Origin: Actinomycetota bacterium
GTDB lineage: Bacteria > Actinomycetota > Humimicrobiia > Humimicrobiales > Humimicrobiaceae
Assembly (NCBI GenBank): GCA_023488645.1
Contig: JAMDDL010000047.1
Span: forward strand, 1 to 11,393
DNA length: 11,393 nt
Reading direction: 5' to 3'
In this document: positions 6,699 through 11,393 of the stretch, piece by piece
Layout: the number at the start of each line of letters is the position of its first letter
Position numbering within the stretch: the first letter of the stretch is position 1
The notes under the pieces: generated by a model
The model's input: the letters and a program-made list of their open reading frames with translations, nothing else
Databases searched by the model: none
Told to the model about the DNA's origin: nothing
Position numbers and translations under genes: made by a program

Positions 6699-7783
6699 AA
6701 TATAAAATAACTTTAATTCCCGGAGATGGGACAGGTCCTGAAATTTGTGCGGCAACAGTTAAAGTAGTTGAAGCAACCGGATTAGATATTGAATGGGACA
6801 TAAATAATGCAGGGGCGGAAGTATATGAAAAGGAAGGTTGCGTGCTGCCTCAGAAAGTTCTTGATTCGCTTAAAAGAAACAAAATTGGCATTAAAGGTCC
6901 TATTACAACGCCAGTTGGAACTGGTTTTAGAAGCGTTAATGTTGCCATGAGAAAAATTTTTAACTTATATGCCTGTGTAAGACCCTGTAAAAGTTATCCG
7001 GGAGTTAAATCAAGATATGAAAATCTTGATATAGTAATTATAAGAGAAAATACTGAAGATTTATATTCCGGTATAGAGTTTGAGCTAAACAAGCCCGATA
7101 CACTTGAATTGATTGATTTTATAAAGGAAAAAAAAGATATTTCAATAAAAAAAGACAGCGGTATCAGTATAAAGCCGATATCTGTTTCAGCTTCTGAAAA
7201 AATCATAAGATATGCTTTCGAATATGCTAAAAAAAATAAAAGAAAAAAAGTAACCGGGGTTCATAAGGCAAATATTATTAAATATTCTGATGGCTTGTTT
7301 CTGGAAACTTTCAGGAGGATTGCTCATGAATATCCTGAGATTGAATCTGAAGACAGAATTGTAGATAACATGTGTATGCAACTTGTTCAAAAGCCTGAGA
7401 TTTACGATGTTCTGGTTTTACCTAATCTTTATGGAGATATAATCTCTGATCTTGCAGCAGGACTTATAGGCGGACTTGGTGTTGCGCCAGGCGCAAATAT
7501 TGGTGATGAGATTGCTTTATTTGAAGCAACACATGGAAGTGCTCCAAAATATAAAGGATTAAATAAAGTTAATCCTACTGCAATGATGCTCTCGGCAGTT
7601 TTGATGCTTAAACACCTGAATGAAGAAAGGGCAGCCAATATTCTTGAAAGTGCTATTGCTGCAGTAATTAAAGAAGGCAAATATGTTACGTACGATTTAA
7701 AACCTACCAGAGATGACCCTTCAGCAGTAGGAACTGATGAAATGGCAAATGCTATTATAAGAAAAATAAAAACTCTTTTATAA
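6695..7783 (+). CDS. Isocitrate-type decarboxylating dehydrogenase (isocitrate/isopropylmalate dehydrogenase family)
   Basis: A 362-residue beta-decarboxylating dehydrogenase. The substrate-site pattern fits isocitrate: Ser80, Asn82, Arg86 and Arg96 have the same spacing as Ser113, Asn115, Arg119 and Arg129 of E. coli isocitrate dehydrogenase. Arg117, Tyr124, Lys191, Asp224, Asp248 and Asp252 match the remaining catalytic and metal residues. Isopropylmalate and homoisocitrate dehydrogenases carry different residues at the Ser/Asn positions. At the cofactor site HGSAPKY supplies Lys285 and Tyr286, and Tyr333 follows in VTYD, as in NADP enzymes; Pro337 replaces the usual Arg395. It therefore most likely turns isocitrate into 2-oxoglutarate and CO2 with NADP. 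ATG overlaps the upstream stop by 4 bases, and AAGGGG lies at 6681-6686. Homoisocitrate remains a less likely substrate. Confidence 0.88.
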   Translation: MKYKITLIPGDGTGPEICAATVKVVEATGLDIEWDINNAGAEVYEKEGCVLPQKVLDSLKRNKIGIKGPITTPVGTGFRSVNVAMRKIFNLYACVRPCKSYPGVKSRYENLDIVIIRENTEDLYSGIEFELNKPDTLELIDFIKEKKDISIKKDSGISIKPISVSASEKIIRYAFEYAKKNKRKKVTGVHKANIIKYSDGLFLETFRRIAHEYPEIESEDRIVDNMCMQLVQKPEIYDVLVLPNLYGDIISDLAAGLIGGLGVAPGANIGDEIALFEATHGSAPKYKGLNKVNPTAMMLSAVLMLKHLNEERAANILESAIAAVIKEGKYVTYDLKPTRDDPSAVGTDEMANAIIRKIKTLL

Positions 7784-7800
7784 TATTATTATAATATTAT
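7779..7800. repeat. Tandem 11-bp duplication across the dehydrogenase stop codon
   Basis: TATAATATTAT occurs twice back to back (7779-7789 and 7790-7800). Each copy contains the perfect palindrome ATAATATTAT. The first copy includes the TAA stop at 7781-7783. It may be replication slippage or a weak hairpin; no T-tract terminator follows. Confidence 0.5.
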
Positions 7801-7810
7801 ATAATCTTGA

Positions 7811-7874
7811 ATCAGCTTAAAATATATAAATATAAAATAATTACCTGCTTTTTAAGGAAGCTATAAAAGCTGAT
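7811..7874 (+). other. Inverted repeat / nested stem-loop between cluster and isoprenoid genes
   Basis: ATCAGCTT (7811-7818) is exactly complementary to AAGCTGAT (7867-7874), 48 bases apart. Inside lies a smaller hairpin, GCTTTT pairing with GGAAGC (7847-7861) around a 3-base loop with two G-U pairs. No U-run follows on this strand, so it is not a standard terminator. It matches no riboswitch consensus I know. Confidence 0.35.
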
Positions 7875-7950
7875 ACATAAAAAAACCTTGTTATTTTTAT
7901 TATCCACATTAATAATTAATTATGATTTAGTAACGGTATTTTTTCCTGAT

Positions 7951-7980
7951 TTGGCAATTGCCAGTATTTTAAAGTTATAA
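7951..7980 (+). promoter_or_regulatory. Candidate promoter with palindromic operator upstream of the DRL-like gene
   Basis: TTGGCA (7951-7956) resembles a -35 box and TTATAA (7975-7980) a -10 box, 18 bases apart, leaving a leader of about 47 bases before the TTG start at 8034. TGGCAATTGCCA (7952-7963) is a perfect 12-bp palindrome overlapping the -35, placed as a repressor operator would be. It is the only GC-containing palindrome of this quality that I noticed in the intergenic DNA. Confidence 0.4.
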
Positions 7981-8033
7981 GGATCACAAATAATTTATTT
8001 TTTATGTAATTTTATAATTCGGGAGGATTAATA

Positions 8034-9398
8034 TTGGATTTATTAAACAAGCTGAATAGTTTACAGAAACAGGGAACAAAAATAAAAATAGGTATTATTG
8101 GAATTGGCAGAATGGGGCGTGGACTGCTGGCTAATTTAAACCAGGTTAGCGGAATGGAAGTTCTGGCTGTTGCCACTAAAGATATTAATTCCACCTTAAA
8201 TTTTGCCAAAGAAGCAAGGTATAAGGAAAAAAATATTATAATCATTGATTCGGAGGGTTTTTCAGAAAAACTTAATTTAAAGGAAAATATTTTAAACCTT
8301 AAGAAAATAAAAAATGAAAGCAATAAAGTTGAACTGGTAAACAAAGCTGCTTTAAAAAATAAATTAATTATTACAAATGATGCTTCATTAATTCCTGCAA
8401 TAAAGGAAATAGATGTTATTATTGATGCAACCGGAAAACCCGAAACAGGCGCATATATATCTTTTAATTCAATAGTCAATAAAAAACATGTTGTTACCTT
8501 AAATGTTGAAGGAGATGTTACGATAGGTCCAATACTGCGGAAACTGGCTTTAAGCACAGGTGTTGTTTATACAGTATCTGCCGGAGATGAACCTGCAGCC
8601 ATAAAGGAACTGTTTGATTTCGCATCCATTTTAAATTTAAAAGTAATAGCGGCAGGAAAAGGGAAAAATAATGTGCTTGACAGGTATTCAAATCCGCAAA
8701 TACTTAAAGAGTTCGCTAAAAGCAAAGATTCCAATCCTTATATGATGACATCATTTGTTGATGGAACAAAATCAATGATAGAGATGGCATGCCTTTCAAA
8801 TGCAACAGGTTTGATTCCCGATGTAAGGGGAATGCATGGTCCGAAGGCTGACAGGAAAGACCTGTTAAAGATCCTTGTTCCAAAAAAGGATGGTGGCATT
8901 TTAACAAAAACGGGGGTAGTGGAATTTGTTATAGGTGATCTGGCACCAGGAGTTTTTCTTATTTATACTACAGATTCGGAAATTGTCAGAAAAGACCTTG
9001 AATATTTAAAAAATGGAAGCGGACCTTATTTTCTTTTATACAGACCTTTTCATCTTGCAAGCATTGAAACACCAATATCAATAGCAAAAGCATTTTTATA
9101 TAATGAGCCAACCATTAATCCAGGTTTTGGATTTATTTCTGAAGTAATGACAGTTGCCAAAAAAGATTTAAATCCAGGCGATATACTTGATGGAATTGGC
9201 GGTTATACCTGTTACGGATTAATAGAGCTGCATGAGATTATGAAAAAGGAAAAATTCCTGCCGATCGGCATCAGTGAAGGCTGTGTTGTAAAAAGAAAAA
9301 TATCAAGAGATGAACCTGTAAAATATGATGATGTTGAAATTAACGTTAACTCCGTTTTAGTTAATTTAAGAAAAATTCAGGATTTGCAGATAGGCTAA
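8034..9398 (+). CDS. Homoserine-dehydrogenase-like oxidoreductase with C-terminal SAF domain (DRL / DXR-like family)
   Basis: A 454-residue cytosolic NAD(P)-dependent oxidoreductase. Residues 18-30 form a Rossmann glycine motif (GIIGIGRMGRG), and DVIIDATG (127-134) ends the nucleotide-binding half. The central catalytic region shows NVEGDVTIGPIL (157-168), SAGDEPAAIKELF (182-194), AAGKGKNN (206-213) and FVDGTKSMIEMA (241-252). Residues about 370-450 resemble a SAF domain. This is the family of predicted homoserine dehydrogenases with SAF domain. Its Brucella member DRL converts 1-deoxyxylulose 5-phosphate to methylerythritol phosphate in place of DXR, although many members have other or unknown substrates. 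Here a prenyl synthase and ispE lie downstream, which favours the MEP role by inference. TTG start after GGGAGG (8021-8026), 7-base spacer. A true homoserine dehydrogenase is less likely. Confidence 0.8.
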   Translation: MDLLNKLNSLQKQGTKIKIGIIGIGRMGRGLLANLNQVSGMEVLAVATKDINSTLNFAKEARYKEKNIIIIDSEGFSEKLNLKENILNLKKIKNESNKVELVNKAALKNKLIITNDASLIPAIKEIDVIIDATGKPETGAYISFNSIVNKKHVVTLNVEGDVTIGPILRKLALSTGVVYTVSAGDEPAAIKELFDFASILNLKVIAAGKGKNNVLDRYSNPQILKEFAKSKDSNPYMMTSFVDGTKSMIEMACLSNATGLIPDVRGMHGPKADRKDLLKILVPKKDGGILTKTGVVEFVIGDLAPGVFLIYTTDSEIVRKDLEYLKNGSGPYFLLYRPFHLASIETPISIAKAFLYNEPTINPGFGFISEVMTVAKKDLNPGDILDGIGGYTCYGLIELHEIMKKEKFLPIGISEGCVVKRKISRDEPVKYDDVEINVNSVLVNLRKIQDLQIG

Positions 9399-9485
9399 GC
9401 TGCAGCCGCGATTTATTATTTGGATACTTGAAAGATTGAACTTAATATTTTTTTATTATTTAAAATCTCTTTTAGGAGATAGGAT

Positions 9486-10514
9486 GTGAACAAGCTTCCT
9501 GAAATATTTAATAAGTTCCGCACGGAAATAGATGATGAAATGAAGTCTATTATTAATGCGGGCAATCTTCCATTATATGACATGCTGAAATATCATATGG
9601 GTTGGATAGATGAAAGGGGAAATTCGGGGAACTTTAACAAAGGTAAATTTTTTAGGGCAACTTTGTGCATGCTTGCCTTCATTTCAACTGATGGAAGTAA
9701 TTACAGGGAAGTATTGCCGGCTGCTGCTTCAATAGAACTAATCCATAACTTTTCATTAATTCATGATGACATACAGGATAATGATACACAAAGAAGGCAC
9801 CGTCCAACATTATGGTATTTGTGGGGTAAAGCACAAGCCATAAATGCAGGAACGGCAATGAAGGTTCTTGCAAACCTGGCTGTCCTGAAGCTGCAAAACA
9901 ATATGGTTTCATACCGCAAACAGATCGAAGTTTTAAGAATTTTAAATGAAAGCTGCCTTAAAATGCTGGAAGGCCAATACCTTGATATAAGTTTTGAAGA
10001 CAAGTCTGATGTAAATCCGGACGATTACATAACAATGATTGAAAAAAAAACAGCTTCCCTTATTGAAGGAGCAATTCTTATAGGAGCAGTTTTAAATCTT
10101 GATCATAAAGATATCAAACCATTTAAAATATTCGGAAATTATCTTGGTATAGCATTTCAAATCAGGGATGATATTCTTGGTATCTGGGGCAGTGAAGACA
10201 AAACAGGAAAACCTCAGGCAAGCGATATAAGGAAAAAGAAGAAATCTTATCCTATCATATTTGCATTAAAGCAATCACCGCCAAAAGTAAAAAAAGATTT
10301 GCAAAAAATTTACAAATGTAAAAAAATTAACGAAAATTATGTCAAAAAGATTTTAAGTTACCTGGATTTTGTGGGAGCAAAAGATTTTTGTGAAGAAAAA
10401 TGCAGCTATTATTATAATCTTGCAATTAATGAAATAAAAAATCTGCCAATTTCAAAAGACTATATCGATTCCTATATGGAAATTTCAAGATTTTTGCTTA
10501 TAAGAGATTTTTAA
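9486..10514 (+). CDS. Trans-polyprenyl diphosphate synthase (short-chain type, FPP/GGPP synthase-like)
   Basis: A 342-residue all-helical prenyltransferase that adds isopentenyl diphosphate to allylic diphosphates with Mg2+. Both aspartate-rich motifs are present: HDDIQD (93-98) followed by Arg103-Arg104, and QIRDDILG (225-232). Lys54 and Arg57 of GKFFRA, and Lys188-Thr189, provide diphosphate contacts. TGKPQASDIRKKKKSYPI (240-257) is the usual flap. Phe89, five residues before the first motif, is the position where an aromatic residue limits chain length in known C15-C20 synthases, so a short product is inferred. GTG start after AGGAG (9474-9478), 7-base spacer; the overlapping ATG at 9484 is out of frame and stops at once. 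It lies 87 bases after the DRL-like gene in a probable isoprenoid operon. Confidence 0.92.
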   Translation: MNKLPEIFNKFRTEIDDEMKSIINAGNLPLYDMLKYHMGWIDERGNSGNFNKGKFFRATLCMLAFISTDGSNYREVLPAAASIELIHNFSLIHDDIQDNDTQRRHRPTLWYLWGKAQAINAGTAMKVLANLAVLKLQNNMVSYRKQIEVLRILNESCLKMLEGQYLDISFEDKSDVNPDDYITMIEKKTASLIEGAILIGAVLNLDHKDIKPFKIFGNYLGIAFQIRDDILGIWGSEDKTGKPQASDIRKKKKSYPIIFALKQSPPKVKKDLQKIYKCKKINENYVKKILSYLDFVGAKDFCEEKCSYYYNLAINEIKNLPISKDYIDSYMEISRFLLIRDF

Positions 10515-10584
10515 TTTTTTTTATAATTTTTTGAGATTATAATTATGATAATAAATGATTTGATTAAGAAATGTTAATTTACTT

Positions 10585-10782
10585 ATGTCAGAATCTGATT
10601 TACATAAACTTAATATTGCAAAAAAACTGCAGCATTTAAATTTAAGCTTAAATAACGATATCATTCGTGAATCTTTCAGATCCGTTTTTGATGATTATTA
10701 CTTTATCCATAATGCACTGTCTGAAATTTCCTTAGATGAAGTTGATACAAAAATTATCCTTTTTTTACAAATATTATGTTAA
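10585..10782 (+). pseudogene. fni: Truncated N-terminal remnant of type 2 isopentenyl diphosphate isomerase
   Basis: A 65-codon frame whose product resembles only the first ~60 residues of IDI-2: the basic start with KKLQHLN (14-20) matches the K/R-x-x-H segment that opens the family. FDDYYFIHNALSEISLDEVD (35-54) matches the G-x-(D/E)-(D/G)-x-x-F-x-H-x-x-L-P-x-x-x-L-x-x-V-D stretch. Where IDI-2 continues into FLGxxLxxP and the FMN-binding barrel, this frame ends after ILFLQILC. The remaining ~280 residues are absent, and the last 7 bases overlap the start of ispE, so an internal deletion appears to have joined the fragment to ispE. No good ribosome binding site precedes its ATG. It cannot be an active isomerase. 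It might still serve as a short leader coupled to ispE translation. MEP-pathway cells can do without this isomerase. Confidence 0.65.
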
Positions 10783-11393
10783 AAAGTGAAATTGCTCCCG
10801 CAAAGATAAATCTGACTCTTGAAATAACAGGAAAAAGAATTGATGGTTACCATGATATTATCTCCATAATGCAGACTATAGATTTATGTGACTGTCTTAC
10901 TTTTCATGAAAATCCATGGCTTCAGATAATACCCGAGTATCATAATTTACCTGCAGGTGATAAACTTCCAGGATTTGACAGAAATAATTATCTTGTGAAG
11001 AATCTGGTTTACAGAACTGCAGATATTCTAAAAAAGGAAACAGGTTATAAAAGCGGTGCTATAATTGAACTTAAAAAAAATATTCCCTCATCTGCAGGTC
11101 TTGGTGGAGGTTCCAGTGATGCTGCTGCAACTTTAAGAGGTTTAAACAGACTGTGGAATTTAAAACTGTCTCCCGAAAATTTGGCAGAAATAGGAGCAAA
11201 GGTTGGAAGTGATGTATCTTTTTTTATTTATGGGGGGACATGTATCGTAAGCGGAAGAGGAGAGCAAATTAAGAAAATATATCCTGTAAACGGCAAGTGG
11301 GTTTTAATAATACTTCTCCCGTTCAGTATTAAGGATAAAACAAAAACACTTTACTCACATGTTGATTCAGAAAATTTTACCAGCGGAGAATAT
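10776..11393 (+). CDS. ispE: IspE, 4-diphosphocytidyl-2-C-methyl-D-erythritol kinase (3' end outside the window)
   Basis: IspE phosphorylates the 2-hydroxyl of CDP-methylerythritol with ATP, a middle step of the MEP isoprenoid pathway. The visible 206 codons cover the GHMP-kinase N-terminal domain and the start of the C-terminal one. APAKINLTL (7-15) carries catalytic Lys10. DGYHDI (23-28) follows. The ATP glycine loop is PSSAGLGGGSSDAAA (104-118), and GSDVSFF (144-150) supplies catalytic Asp146. The frame is open to the last base, so about 80 residues are missing. The start ATG at 10776 puts APAKINL at the family's normal position. It overlaps the end of the fni remnant by 7 bases and lacks a clear Shine-Dalgarno box, which hints at translational coupling to that fragment. 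Confidence 0.95.
   Translation, partial: MLKSEIAPAKINLTLEITGKRIDGYHDIISIMQTIDLCDCLTFHENPWLQIIPEYHNLPAGDKLPGFDRNNYLVKNLVYRTADILKKETGYKSGAIIELKKNIPSSAGLGGGSSDAAATLRGLNRLWNLKLSPENLAEIGAKVGSDVSFFIYGGTCIVSGRGEQIKKIYPVNGKWVLIILLPFSIKDKTKTLYSHVDSENFTSGEY

Noticed and set aside
2387..7783. Leucine biosynthesis operon (leuA-leuC-leuD-leuB)
   Set aside because: The synthases lack the LeuA regulatory domain and are NifV-like, and the dehydrogenase has isocitrate-type rather than isopropylmalate-type substrate residues.
7811..7890. Rho-independent terminator after the dehydrogenase
   Set aside because: A stem exists, but it is AT-rich with a long loop and no T-run follows on the + strand.
8012..8557. 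Long reverse-strand frame (181 codons) opposite the DRL-like gene
   Set aside because: It lies antisense to a strongly supported coding region, its product is a hydrophobic Ser/Ile/Phe-rich string with no family signature, and it has no ribosome binding site.

Overview
The window is an AT-rich stretch of bacterial DNA with every recognisable gene on the + strand. It has short intergenic gaps, clear Shine-Dalgarno boxes, and several TTG or GTG starts. Low GC, a non-mevalonate (MEP) isoprenoid kinase, an Fe-S hydro-lyase of the LeuC/LeuD type and NifV-like acyl synthases together suggest an anaerobic, low-GC bacterium, perhaps clostridial or an uncultured anaerobic lineage. I cannot place it further, and nothing recognisable here looks mobile.

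Region 1 (1-1794) is an RNA-repair pair: the C-terminal part of archease followed by complete RtcB, the GTP-dependent RNA ligase that archease activates. Region 2 (1795-2386) is a 592-base gap without a gene; its 200 bases at 2141-2340 hold only 19 G or C, and it carries a direct repeat and an inverted repeat.

Region 3 (2387-7783) is a five-gene cluster built like one arm of the citric acid or homocitrate pathway. It has two tandem full-length NifV-type (homocitrate / Re-citrate synthase family) proteins, the large and small subunits of a LeuCD-type hydro-lyase, and a decarboxylating dehydrogenase. The dehydrogenase carries the isocitrate pattern (Ser80, Asn82, Arg86), so acetyl-CoA + oxaloacetate -> citrate -> isocitrate -> 2-oxoglutarate is at least as likely as the homocitrate/lysine route. 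The most striking feature is complementary decay of the two synthases. The first keeps the metal-binding barrel but has lost the C-terminal HESGIH and GKHSG motifs. The second keeps those motifs but has lost two metal ligands. Active sites in this family are built across the dimer interface, so the pair looks like an obligate heteromer with one competent site per dimer.

Region 4 (7784-11393) looks like an isoprenoid cluster. It holds a homoserine-dehydrogenase-like oxidoreductase with a C-terminal SAF domain (the broad family of the Brucella DXR-like enzyme DRL), a trans-polyprenyl diphosphate synthase, a truncated N-terminal remnant of type 2 isopentenyl diphosphate isomerase, and the first 206 codons of ispE running off the window. 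The arrangement suggests that the DRL-like protein supplies MEP, IspE acts later in the same pathway, and the prenyl synthase uses the C5 products. A 12-bp perfect palindrome overlapping a possible promoter lies just upstream of the DRL-like gene.
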